Positions 35,306 through 43,144 of a stretch of DNA of 64,000 nucleotides are shown here, one piece after another. Origin of the DNA: Murdochiella sp. Marseille-P8839 (lineage in GTDB: Bacteria; Bacillota; Clostridia; Tissierellales; Peptoniphilaceae); assembly GCA_019753405.1 (NCBI GenBank), contig JAIKLF010000002.1:17338-81337 (forward strand), given 5' to 3'. Numbering within the stretch: position 1 is the first letter of the stretch; each line of letters starts with the position of its first letter. The position numbers and the translations under genes were made by a program. The notes under the pieces were generated by a model. The model made no database searches. It saw nothing but the letters and a program-made list of their open reading frames with translations, and was not told the origin of the DNA.

Positions 35306-36253
35306 CTATTTTTCCACAACGATTGGCTTTTCGGCGACCGGGTTTTTCGGTTCCAACGCTTCCGGCGCATTTTTTCTGCCGCATCCCAGCCCGTAGCGGA
35401 AATGCAGGGCACCGGTGGGACAGGCGTTGATGCACATGCCGCAGCGGATGCATTCCGCATGTGCCGGTGTTTTTAACACATTAACGTCCATTTTGCAGGC
35501 CTTTGCACACTTTCCGCAGGAAACGCAGCGGTGCTCTTCCACCTGAATTTGCAACAGGGAGATCCGGTTAAAGAGGGCATAGAATGCACCCAGCGGACAC
35601 AGCCATTTGCAAAAGGGACGAAAGAACAGGATGCTTAGAACGACGATGGTCAACAGAATGCCGAGCTTCCAGGTGAACAGGGCGCCAAGCGCCGATCGGA
35701 TACCGCTATTGACCAGGGAAAGTGGAATCGCGCCTTCCAATACGCCCTGCGGACAGAGGTATTTACAGAAGTAGGGATCACCCAATCCGATTTCGTTTAC
35801 CAGCAAGAGCGGCAATAGAAAGACCATGACCACAAGGATGATGTATTTGAGGTAGGTCAGAGGGCGAAGCCGCTTGGTCGAGAACTTCTTCGTCGGAATT
35901 TTATGCAGCAATTCCTGAAACCAGCCGAACGGGCAAAGGAAGCCACAGATGAAGCGTCCGAGAAGCACCCCGAGCAGAATGAGAATGCCCGTTATGTAGT
36001 ACGAAAAGCGGAATTTCGAGGACCCGACGACGGCCTGAAACGATCCGATGGGACACGCCCCGGAGGCTGCCGGGCAGGAATAACAATTAAGCCCCGGCAC
36101 ACAGACCATTTTTCCATTTCCCTGATAGAGCGACCCGGTGAAAAAATTCGGCAGATGGATATTGGTCAGCAGCGTCGCGCCTGCTTGCCACCATCCGCGG
36201 AAGCGGGAAAGTAACCGGGACTTGCTTTTCTTCGGATCAGCCAATGCCCACAC
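35306..36253 (-). CDS. NapH-like polytopic 4Fe-4S ferredoxin protein
   Basis: Membrane electron-transfer protein of about 315 residues. An N-terminal CYSCPAASGACPIG precedes four to five membrane helices carrying CGFLCPFG, CKYLCPQG and CKWLCPLG, the Cys-Pro motifs of NapH/NosR-like proteins. Two ferredoxin motifs follow: CVSCGKCAKACKMDV and CIRCGMCINACPTGA. The listed GTG start overlaps the CxxC microprotein by 17 bp; a TTG at 36244, overlapping its stop and better spaced from GGAG, is equally likely. It probably feeds electrons across the membrane to the TlpA-like lipoprotein. Confidence 0.87.
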   Translation of the reverse strand: MWALADPKKSKSRLLSRFRGWWQAGATLLTNIHLPNFFTGSLYQGNGKMVCVPGLNCYSCPAASGACPIGSFQAVVGSSKFRFSYYITGILILLGVLLGRFICGFLCPFGWFQELLHKIPTKKFSTKRLRPLTYLKYIILVVMVFLLPLLLVNEIGLGDPYFCKYLCPQGVLEGAIPLSLVNSGIRSALGALFTWKLGILLTIVVLSILFFRPFCKWLCPLGAFYALFNRISLLQIQVEEHRCVSCGKCAKACKMDVNVLKTPAHAECIRCGMCINACPTGALHFRYGLGCGRKNAPEALEPKNPVAEKPIVVEK

Positions 36254-36383
36254 ACTCCATGCAGAGACGAATGGCTTTGGCGAGGACGGTCTCTACCTCA
36301 CCACGCATAGCGCCCACGACGATCATGCCCACAGCGGCGACGAGCAGGGCAATCTGGGTAATGCTTCGTTTTTTTGTCTTCAT
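36237..36383 (-). CDS. CD1871A-type CxxC microprotein
   Basis: A 48-residue protein with one membrane helix (ITQIALLVAAVGMIVVGAMRG), a short amphipathic helix and a C-terminal CMECVGIG. This matches my memory of the CD1871A-family CxxC proteins, which recur beside NapH-like and TlpA-like genes in clostridial relatives. Start ATG 36383 follows AAGGAGTCGCC. The CxxC pair near the membrane surface could relay electrons from the ferredoxin protein to the thioredoxin-like lipoprotein; that role is inference. Confidence 0.85.
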   Translation of the reverse strand: MKTKKRSITQIALLVAAVGMIVVGAMRGEVETVLAKAIRLCMECVGIG

Positions 36384-36430
36384 GGCGACTCCTTTCTTGT
36401 TGACAAGAAGAAGAATAGCAGAACAAACAT

Positions 36431-36489
36431 AAAGATGGTGTTAAGAAGAACACGAAAGATGGTGTTAAGAAGAGATCGTATGCTATACT
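36431..36489 (+). promoter_or_regulatory. Direct-repeat operator and -10 of two-component operon
   Basis: A 19-bp sequence (AAAGATGGTGTTAAGAAGA) occurs twice at 36431 and 36455, period 24, ending 10 bp before a TATACT box (36484-36489). No good -35 is present, as in promoters activated by OmpR-type regulators that bind direct repeats. It lies between the redox genes and the regulator gene, so it may control both directions. Confidence 0.6.
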
Positions 36490-36510
36490 GCATCCGAAAC
36501 GGAGGAAGGT

Positions 36511-37188
36511 ATGCGTTTATTACTTGTGGAAGATGAGCCTTTTTTAAGCGACAGCATTGCGAAAAGTTTGCGCCGGCAGGGCTATAGCGTGGATATTTGT
36601 GCGGATGGTGAAGCGGCCATGGAGGCCGTAACGTTGGAACCGTATGATTTAGTGCTTTTGGATTTGAATTTGCCCAAGGTGGACGGCATGACGGTTTTGC
36701 GCACAATTCGTAAGGAAGATTTGCAAACGCCGGTTCTTATTCTTTCGGCGCGCAGTGAGATTGCGGATAAAGTCAATGGTCTGGATGCAGGAGCGAACGA
36801 TTATCTTTCCAAGCCCTTTCATCTGGAAGAGCTGGCAGCTCGGGTGCGCAGCCTTTTGCGTCGGGATTTTATTCAGCAGGAAGTGTGCCTTCGCTTTGGT
36901 GAGTTGACTTTTGATACCCGTACGCGCACGACAACGGTCGGCGAACAGGTGATCGCCCTTACCAAAAAGGAGAGCGGCATTTTGGAATATTTGCTCCTGC
37001 ATCCCGGTCGTCCGGTCAGCCAGGAGGAATTGATGGAGCACGTTTGGGACGGCAGCGTAGATAGCTTCAGCAATGCGATTCGTGTACACATCAGCGCCTT
37101 GCGCAAGAAATTGCGTGCAGCGCTGGGCTATGATCCGGTGCGCAATCGAATCGGGGAAGGCTACCTTTTGGAAGGACCCACGCCATGA
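36511..37188 (+). CDS. OmpR-family response regulator
   Basis: Transcription regulator of 225 residues. The receiver domain has acidic pocket EDEP (residues ~8-11), phospho-acceptor Asp in LVLLDLNLP (~residue 51) and Lys in LSKPF. The winged-helix domain begins near LRFGELTFDT and includes VSQEELMEHVWDG and NAIRVHISALRKKL. GGAGG precedes ATG 36511. It overlaps the kinase gene by four bases. The direct repeats just upstream are its likely own operator. The divergent redox module is a plausible target. Confidence 0.93.
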   Translation: MRLLLVEDEPFLSDSIAKSLRRQGYSVDICADGEAAMEAVTLEPYDLVLLDLNLPKVDGMTVLRTIRKEDLQTPVLILSARSEIADKVNGLDAGANDYLSKPFHLEELAARVRSLLRRDFIQQEVCLRFGELTFDTRTRTTTVGEQVIALTKKESGILEYLLLHPGRPVSQEELMEHVWDGSVDSFSNAIRVHISALRKKLRAALGYDPVRNRIGEGYLLEGPTP

Positions 37189-38507
37189 TTCGTCGATCAT
37201 TACAGTTGCGCATTGCCCTGATGACCTCACTACTCATTGCCATCAGCTGCATGACCATGATGGTCTTATTGGGCGGCTCAGGGCTTCGTCGCATGGAAGA
37301 AATCGGAAAAAATATAGAAGCGTTGGAATTGCGCCTGGATTCGGAGGGTGCTACATCGGACAGTTTGGTGCCCGTGGTGCCGGGAGAAACGCCCCAGGCA
37401 TCGTTTGATCCACAGGGCATGAGCCGTGAGAAGAATCTAACGATTGTCATTGATGAGGCACAGGCGCGGTTTACCCTTATCAATTGGTACGTGACAGCCG
37501 GCGTAACGCTGCTCAGCGGCATTATTGCCTATTTTGTGAGTGGCCGTGCGCTGCGTCCGCTGGAAGACTTTTCTCGTCAGATTGAAAAGGTTCAGCTGAC
37601 AAATCTCGAAGATATGCACGTCAGCACGGATACGCTTACCGAATTTCGTTCGATCGCGGATTCGTTTAATGAAATGCTTGACCGCCTGCACACCTCTTTT
37701 GCCGCACAGCGCCAGTTTACCGGCAATGCCGCGCATGAATTGCGGACGCCGCTTGCTCTTTTGCAAATGCGCTTGGATGCCTTTGTCGAAGAACATCCCG
37801 ATACGGATGAGGAGTTGACACAGCTCATCGCTTCACTTCGGGAGCAGACGGAACGTTTAGCGGAAACAGTGACAATTCTTCTGGAGATGAGCAGTGCCCA
37901 ACATATTCCCCGCACGGATCATGTCTCGCTCTTGCCGATGCTGGAGGAAATTGTTACGGATCTGACGCCGCTGGCCGAACAGAAGCAGGTCGCTCTTTCT
38001 TTCGGTGGCGACGATGCTTCGCTTCTTGCCAGCGACCGTTTGCTTTCCCGGCTGTTTTTCAACCTTACGGAAAATGCCATAAAATACAATCGTCCCGGCG
38101 GCAGTGTTTCGCTTTCGGTTTCTATCGCAGGCGACGTCGCCGCCGCGCCCGGAGAGGCTAGTTGCAGCGTTCCTGCTGCGCACGGCAGCGCCACAGCCGG
38201 TACTGCCGCGTTTAATGTTGCCGTTTCGACATCGGATAACACCTCGAGACTCACCGATTGTGCACTCGAATCCGGCATTGTTGTCACCCTAACGGACACG
38301 GGCTTCGGTATTCCCGAAGAGGACTGGGAGACCATTTTTCAGCCGTTTTATCGTTTGGAGTCTTCCCGTAGTCGCCAGCAGGGCGGTGTCGGCTTAGGCC
38401 TCGCTCTTGCGGGTGAGATTGTTAAATTGCATAACGGAACCCTCCGCGTCGTCAAAAGCTCCTCTGCCGGCACAACCATTCGGGTTACCTTGCCGTTTTC
38501 GTCATGA
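37185..38507 (+). CDS. Sensor histidine kinase
   Basis: Membrane sensor kinase of 440 residues partnering with the preceding regulator. It has two membrane helices (~10-32 and ~100-122) around a short external loop of ~65 residues, then a HAMP-like linker and the HisKA motif AAHELRTPLALLQ with the phospho-accepting His. The ATPase domain shows N box LTENAIKYN and G boxes DTGFGIPEEDW and GGVGLGLALAG. A ~45-residue Ala/Ser/Thr-rich insertion of low complexity lies between the N box and first G box, an odd place for an expansion. The signal is unknown, perhaps envelope redox or metal stress given the neighbours. Confidence 0.92.
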   Translation: MIRRSLQLRIALMTSLLIAISCMTMMVLLGGSGLRRMEEIGKNIEALELRLDSEGATSDSLVPVVPGETPQASFDPQGMSREKNLTIVIDEAQARFTLINWYVTAGVTLLSGIIAYFVSGRALRPLEDFSRQIEKVQLTNLEDMHVSTDTLTEFRSIADSFNEMLDRLHTSFAAQRQFTGNAAHELRTPLALLQMRLDAFVEEHPDTDEELTQLIASLREQTERLAETVTILLEMSSAQHIPRTDHVSLLPMLEEIVTDLTPLAEQKQVALSFGGDDASLLASDRLLSRLFFNLTENAIKYNRPGGSVSLSVSIAGDVAAAPGEASCSVPAAHGSATAGTAAFNVAVSTSDNTSRLTDCALESGIVVTLTDTGFGIPEEDWETIFQPFYRLESSRSRQQGGVGLGLALAGEIVKLHNGTLRVVKSSSAGTTIRVTLPFSS

Positions 38508-38543
38508 GGTTGTAGGGACAGCCGCGCTGTGCCGTGCTGACTC

Positions 38544-38909
38544 TTATTTCGGGCAAGCAATCTCCATGACCTGCTCAATCATCTGATGCAAAAGTTGGCT
38601 CTGGGCATTGTCCGCCGCTCGATAATATACTTCTTTTCCTTCCCGGCGACTGACCACCAGATTGCTGTTACGCAAAGGCCGCAAATGGTGTGAAATGGCG
38701 GGACTGGACATTTCGAGCAGCGCCGAAATATCCTGTACGCATTCTTCATGGTGGCATAAAAGCCAGAAAATGCGGATGCGCGTCGTATCGCCCAATTGCT
38801 TAAAAATATCCGACACAATTTGGAAATCGCTCACAATCTGCAGCTGACGCTTGATGCGATCCGGCTCCGGTGGCGCTGGCGGATGCTTGGGCATGGCTTT
38901 GTTTTCCAT
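38544..38909 (-). CDS. ArsR/SmtB-family metal-sensing repressor
   Basis: A 121-residue winged-helix repressor. The core LGDTTRIRIFWLLCHHEECVQDISALLEMSSPAISHHL, given here in shortened reference, includes the ECVQDI motif typical of ArsR/SmtB members, with HHEECV rich in possible metal ligands. The wing is VSRREGKEVYYR and the C-terminal helix has H-x-M-I-E-Q, where alpha-5-type ligands often lie. GAGAGG precedes ATG 38909. It is divergent from the HMA protein and P-type ATPase, which it probably represses through the operator at 39484-39505. Confidence 0.9.
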   Translation of the reverse strand: MENKAMPKHPPAPPEPDRIKRQLQIVSDFQIVSDIFKQLGDTTRIRIFWLLCHHEECVQDISALLEMSSPAISHHLRPLRNSNLVVSRREGKEVYYRAADNAQSQLLHQMIEQVMEIACPK

Positions 38910-38948
38910 ATTGACCTCTCTTCTGTCGCTTTATTTTACTCTTTGTCG

Positions 38949-39110
38949 TTCTGTATGGTTTGTTGACGTTATGTACGATTTGTCGACGTTCTATACGGTT
39001 TTCTATCGTTCTGTAGGGCTTGTTGAGGTTATATACGGCTTTTTGACATATGTACGGTTTGCTGAGGCTATATTTTGGTTTGCTAAGGTTATTTTCGGCC
39101 TATTTGTGGC
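38949..39110. repeat. 20-bp direct-repeat block upstream of arsR
   Basis: About eight tandem units of roughly 20 bp with consensus TTNTGTACGGTTTGTTGACG start at 38949, 38969, 38989, 39009, 39029, 39049, 39068 and 39089, degenerating toward the right. They lie just upstream of the ArsR gene (minus strand), so they sit in its promoter region. The inverted-repeat array begins directly after them. Confidence 0.75.
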
Positions 39111-39420
39111 GAAATGGCACCTTTTGTGTCCGAAAAACGCAAAATGCGAAAAAAGGACACAATTTTCATGGAGCAATGGCGCTTTTTGTGTCCGAAAAAA
39201 CGCAAAGTACGAAAAGGGGACACAGTTTTCACGAATCGATAGCGCCTTTTATGTCCGAAAAGCGCAAAATGCGAAAATAAGGACACACTATTTGTCGCGA
39301 GGAGCCTTTATTTGTGTCCAAAAAAACGCAAAGTGCGAAAAAAGGGACACGGTTTTCGTGCCAAGAGCCTCAGGTTGTGTCCCAAAAACACGAATCGTGA
39401 AAAAAAGGACACACCATGCG
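39110..39420. repeat. Alternating inverted-repeat array, TGTCC family (copy 2)
   Basis: Five units with TTGTGTCC at one end and GGACACA at the other, period about 62 bp. Interiors read CGAAAAACGCAAAATGCG and variants, in which CGCAAAATGCG can form an inner hairpin. Linkers differ (TTTTCATGGAGCAATGGCG, TTTTCACGAATCGATAGCG). Same family as 14395-14820, about 25 kb away. Confidence 0.85.
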
Positions 39421-39444
39421 CTTTCTTGCTGACATAAGACGGTA

Positions 39445-39473
39445 TTGACTTTTTGTTCACTGAAAATTATAAT
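39445..39473 (+). promoter_or_regulatory. Promoter of the HMA/P-ATPase operon
   Basis: TTGACT (39445-39450), 17-bp spacer, TATAAT (39468-39473), about 215 bp ahead of the HMA gene. The long leader has no recognised riboswitch. Confidence 0.85.
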
Positions 39474-39483
39474 GTAGACACAA

Positions 39484-39505
39484 CGATTAAACAAGTGCTT
39501 AATCG
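39484..39505. promoter_or_regulatory. Probable ArsR-family operator
   Basis: CGATTAA-ACAAGTGC-TTAATCG is a 7+8+7 inverted repeat starting 10 bp beyond the TATAAT box, where a repressor would block transcription. The length and AT-rich arms suit ArsR/SmtB repressors, and the divergent gene encodes one. Confidence 0.65.
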
Positions 39506-39687
39506 TAGAATCGTAGTTACCGCGGTGCATCTTGCACTCATTCAGAAAAGCGTCGGCTGATTTTGCTGGAAAAGTAAGGAAAATCTTACCGTCCACTACA
39601 GGAAGAATGCAAAGGCTCTCTCCCGGTTCGGAAGGCGGCGAGGCGCATCATAAAAATGCATCAATAAACATCAAAAAGGAGAAAACC

Positions 39688-39906
39688 ATGAAAAAAACGT
39701 ATGCAATTGAAGTCGATTGCGCAAATTGCGCTAACTTGATGGAAGAAGCGGCCAACAAAACAGCCGGCGTGGAAAAAGCAAGTATCAATTTCATGATGCA
39801 AAAAATGACGGTGAAATTTGCTGACGGTGCCGATGCACATGATGTAATGGATGAAGTGTACAAGGCGTGCAAAAAAATTGAGCCGGATTGCTCGATCGAG
39901 TATTAA
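39688..39906 (+). CDS. HMA-domain metal chaperone
   Basis: A 72-residue ferredoxin-like heavy-metal-associated protein. The metal loop reads DCANCANLME, a CxxC site (residues ~11-14) with Asp and Asn flanks more typical of Zn/Cd-type HMA domains than the MTCxxC of copper chaperones. AAAAGGAG lies ahead of ATG 39688. The P-type ATPase gene follows after a GC-rich hairpin element. Since that ATPase lacks an N-terminal HMA domain, this protein probably supplies it in trans. Confidence 0.92.
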   Translation: MKKTYAIEVDCANCANLMEEAANKTAGVEKASINFMMQKMTVKFADGADAHDVMDEVYKACKKIEPDCSIEY

Positions 39907-39963
39907 TAAGGAGCCGGCCTGCGGCCGGCGGATTTGAATCGCCGCCAAAGGCGGCGTTCCTTA
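39907..39963. repeat. GC-rich double-hairpin element, reverse orientation
   Basis: GCCGGCC-TGC-GGCCGGC then GCCGCC-AAA-GGCGGC, bounded by AAGGA and TCCTT. This is the reverse complement of the elements at 14269-14320, 45893-45943 and 46329-46379. Here it sits between two genes of one operon, where it could alter the ratio of chaperone to ATPase mRNA. Confidence 0.75.
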
Positions 39964-40063
39964 TTAAAGCAGCACCAAAGCCGCGACGCAAACGGTGATT
40001 TAGGCGGCACACTGCTTAGACTCTTTGCCTCAAGGGCGCTTTCGTCCATAGAAAGGAAACAAT

Positions 40064-42103
40064 ATGGGAAAAATTATCACGAGCATTTTGCTCTTGGTCG
40101 TCATCATTATGGCTTGCGCCCTGCTCATCCGGGTGAAAAAGAAGCCGGATGACATGCCGAAAAAACAACGCATCATGCTCAAACGCATCTTCGCCAGTGC
40201 AGCTTTGCTCTTTGTGCTGGAACTGCTTCCGGCTGAAGTGTTTGCGACGCTAGATGAGGCATTGTTTCCCGGAGCGGGGCGGGGCTTGCGTTTCGCGCTT
40301 TACGTGGTGGATTACGGCATTATCGGTTACGACATCTTGCAAAAGGCTCTGCTTGGCGTGCGCAACAAACGACTCTTCGATGAAAATTTCCTGATGGCGG
40401 TAGCGACCATCGGTGCCATGACGCTTGCCATCATCGAAGACGGTGATTACCTGGAAGCTATTGCCGTCATGCTGTTTTACCAGATCGGCGAATGGTTCCA
40501 GCGCTATGCGGTGGGCAAAAGTCGCCGCAGCATCAGCGACCTGATGGACATTCGCCCCGACTATGCACGTATTGAGCGCGACGGCGAGTGGGTCAAAGTG
40601 GATCCGGATGAGGTGCCGGTAGGAAGTCACATTATGGTGCATCCGGGTGAAAAGATTCCTCTGGACGGCGTGGTTGTGGAAGGTACGTCGAGCCTCAACA
40701 CAGCAGCACTGACCGGTGAAAGTTTGCCGAGAGACGTACACGAAGGAGAGGAAGTTCTCAGCGGCTGTCTCAGCATGACGGGGGTGCTCACCATTCGCAC
40801 GACCAAGGAATTTGAACAATCCACCGTATCGAAAATTCTCGATTTGGTGGAGAATGCCAGCTCCCGCAAGGCACAATCGGAGGAATTCATCTCGCGCTTT
40901 GCCCGCGTCTATACACCGGCGGTTTGCGGCGCCGCCTTGGCGCTTGCCATTGTGCCACCATTCGTGCGCCTGTTTTTCCTGCACCTTCCGGCAGCATGGA
41001 TGGTTTGGCTGTATCGTGCGTTAACCTTTCTCGTCATCAGCTGTCCCTGCGCGCTGGTCATCAGCATTCCGCTGAGCTTCTTTGCCGGCATAGGTGGAGC
41101 GAGCCGCGCCGGTATACTCGTTAAAGGATCCAATTACCTTGAGCTGCTGTCAAAAACCGGCATCCTCGTGATGGACAAAACGGGGACGCTTACGCAGGGC
41201 GTTTTTGAAGTCAACGCGCTGCACCATGCCATTTGTGAAGAAGATCGGCTCATCGAACTGGCGGCGCTCGCGGAGAGCGCTTCTTCGCATCCCATCAGCA
41301 AGAGTTTGTTGCGCGCTTACGGCAAGAAAATTGATACGGATCGTGTGACCAATATTCGGGAAATCAGCGGAAAGGGCGTTTTGGCGCGGGTCGACGGCAT
41401 CGAAGTGGCCGCCGGCAACGATAAACTCATGGAGTATCTTGGCGTGTCGTATCAAGATTGCCACATGACGGGCACGATTATTCACATGGCGCTGGATGGC
41501 GAGTATGCCGGTCACATCGTCATTTCCGACCGACTTAAGCCCACCGCTTCGAAAGCCATTCAGGAGTTAAAAACCGTAGGAATTCATCATACGGTCATGC
41601 TCACGGGCGACAGTGATAAAGTGGCGCAGGAAATTGCGCAGAAACTCGGTATTGACGAGGTCGTCAGTGAGCTTCTTCCGGACGGCAAGGTGGAAAATGT
41701 GGAGCGCCTCCTGCAGAGAAAGTATAAGAGTGAGCAGCTGGCCTTTGTCGGTGACGGGATCAACGATGCACCGGTGCTGGCGCTGGCCGACATCGGCATC
41801 GCCATGGGCGCGATGGGCTCCGACGCCGCCATCGAAGCGGCGGACGTCGTCTTGATGGATGACGACCCCTTGAAAATTGCGCAGGCGATGCGTATTTCGA
41901 GACATTGTTTGGGTATTGTAAAGCAGAACATTATTTTGGCCCTGACGGTCAAGTTCGTCTGTTTATTACTGGGAGCGTTCGGACTTGCCGGCATGTATCT
42001 CGCCATTTTTGCGGACGTTGGCGTTATGATTTTGGCCGTCTTAAATGCGATGCGATGCCTGCGTGTTGGCGGAAGCGATACAGGGATGTCAAAGGCATAT
42101 TAG
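40064..42103 (+). CDS. P1B-type Zn/Cd/Pb-exporting ATPase
   Basis: Heavy-metal efflux pump of 679 residues. The actuator TGES motif is in LTGESLPRD, membrane metal site CPC in SCPCALVISIP, phosphorylation site DKTGTLTQG, nucleotide-binding HP in SSHPISKS, and hinge GDGINDAPVLA. CPCALVIS with this context is typical of ZntA/CadA-type pumps rather than CopA. The N-terminus has membrane helices but no HMA domain, which is encoded separately upstream. It is probably repressed by the divergent ArsR protein. It is followed after 9 bp by the lactate dehydrogenase gene. Confidence 0.94.
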   Translation: MGKIITSILLLVVIIMACALLIRVKKKPDDMPKKQRIMLKRIFASAALLFVLELLPAEVFATLDEALFPGAGRGLRFALYVVDYGIIGYDILQKALLGVRNKRLFDENFLMAVATIGAMTLAIIEDGDYLEAIAVMLFYQIGEWFQRYAVGKSRRSISDLMDIRPDYARIERDGEWVKVDPDEVPVGSHIMVHPGEKIPLDGVVVEGTSSLNTAALTGESLPRDVHEGEEVLSGCLSMTGVLTIRTTKEFEQSTVSKILDLVENASSRKAQSEEFISRFARVYTPAVCGAALALAIVPPFVRLFFLHLPAAWMVWLYRALTFLVISCPCALVISIPLSFFAGIGGASRAGILVKGSNYLELLSKTGILVMDKTGTLTQGVFEVNALHHAICEEDRLIELAALAESASSHPISKSLLRAYGKKIDTDRVTNIREISGKGVLARVDGIEVAAGNDKLMEYLGVSYQDCHMTGTIIHMALDGEYAGHIVISDRLKPTASKAIQELKTVGIHHTVMLTGDSDKVAQEIAQKLGIDEVVSELLPDGKVENVERLLQRKYKSEQLAFVGDGINDAPVLALADIGIAMGAMGSDAAIEAADVVLMDDDPLKIAQAMRISRHCLGIVKQNIILALTVKFVCLLLGAFGLAGMYLAIFADVGVMILAVLNAMRCLRVGGSDTGMSKAY

Positions 42104-42112
42104 GAGGAACGA

Positions 42113-43066
42113 ATGACAAATAGAGTGGATAATCGAAAAGTCGCTGTTGTCGGCTGCGGCTTTGTCGGTTCATCGTCCGCGTTTGCGTTGATGCAAAGCG
42201 GATTATTTTCGGAAATTGCATTGGTGGATGTGAACCGGGAAAAGGCGGAAGGCGAGGCGCTCGACATTTCGCACGGTGTTCCTTTTGTCGGGCAGGTGAA
42301 GGTGTACGCTGCCGATTATGCGGACATCATGGACGCGGCCATTGTCGTGGTAACGGCAGGCGCTGCGCAGAAGCCGGGAGAGACACGTTTGGACTTGGTG
42401 AACAAGAATATCCGCATTTTTCAAAGCATTCTGCCTGAGTTTAAGAAACGCAACTATGGCGGTATTTTGCTGGTGGTATCCAATCCCGTCGACATTCTGA
42501 CGTTGGCAGCGTTGGAACTGAGCGGCCTTCCCGAACAGCGTGTGATCGGATCCGGTACGGTGCTGGATACGGCGCGCTTAAAGACGGCACTTGGAGAACA
42601 TCTTGACGTGGACAGCCGAAGCGTGCATTCCTTTATTATTGGTGAGCACGGGGACAGTGAGATGGTTGCGTGGAGCAGTACCAATGTTTCGGGCATTCCC
42701 CTGAACGATTTTTGCGAGATGCGCGGTCATTTCTCGCATGATGAAGCGATGGAACGTATAGCAGACGAGGTACGCAACAGCGCCTATGAAATCATCGCTA
42801 AAAAACACGCGACCTATTATGGCATTGCGATGTCGGTCGTTCGCATTTGTAAGGCCATCGTCATGAACGAACACTCCATCTTGCCGGTGTCTACGATGAT
42901 GCACGGTGAATATGGTGTTGACGGCATTTGTTTGAGCATGCCGGTCATCGTTGGAGAAGAGGGTGCGGGGGTTCATGTGCCCCTGGTTTTGAATGATGAA
43001 GAGCAGGAAAAACTGCTTGCCTCAGCCAATGCCTTAAAGGAAGTCGCACGCTCCGCCGGATTATAG
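42113..43066 (+). CDS. ldh: L-lactate dehydrogenase
   Basis: NAD-dependent reduction of pyruvate to L-lactate, the fermentative NAD+ recycling step. The N-terminal Rossmann motif is VVGCGFVGSS, the substrate-loop QKPGETR carries the catalytic Arg in the Gln-containing form that distinguishes lactate from malate dehydrogenases, SNPVDILT follows, and the catalytic His lies in IGEHGDSE. Length 317 is normal. AGGAGG overlaps the stop of the metal ATPase gene, so the two are probably co-transcribed despite unrelated functions. Confidence 0.95.
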   Translation: MTNRVDNRKVAVVGCGFVGSSSAFALMQSGLFSEIALVDVNREKAEGEALDISHGVPFVGQVKVYAADYADIMDAAIVVVTAGAAQKPGETRLDLVNKNIRIFQSILPEFKKRNYGGILLVVSNPVDILTLAALELSGLPEQRVIGSGTVLDTARLKTALGEHLDVDSRSVHSFIIGEHGDSEMVAWSSTNVSGIPLNDFCEMRGHFSHDEAMERIADEVRNSAYEIIAKKHATYYGIAMSVVRICKAIVMNEHSILPVSTMMHGEYGVDGICLSMPVIVGEEGAGVHVPLVLNDEEQEKLLASANALKEVARSAGL

Positions 43067-43090
43067 TACGCGGTCGACCGTTAGCAAAAC

Positions 43091-43123
43091 GCACGACCCG
43101 CTGAAAACAGGAACGGGTCGTGC
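43091..43123 (+). terminator. Hairpin after ldh, possible terminator
   Basis: GCACGACCCG and CGGGTCGTGC form a 10-bp perfect stem with a 13-nt loop. No T tract follows directly; the next gene's ribosome site starts 10 bp later. It could be a weak terminator or a structure limiting translation of the MFS gene. Confidence 0.5.
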
Positions 43124-43144
43124 ATCACCCCGAAAGGAGTCTTT

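Noticed and set aside
35092..35430. Plus-strand ORF over the 39-bp repeats
   Set aside because: It is antisense to the end of the ferredoxin-type gene and made of repeat sequence without a credible start.
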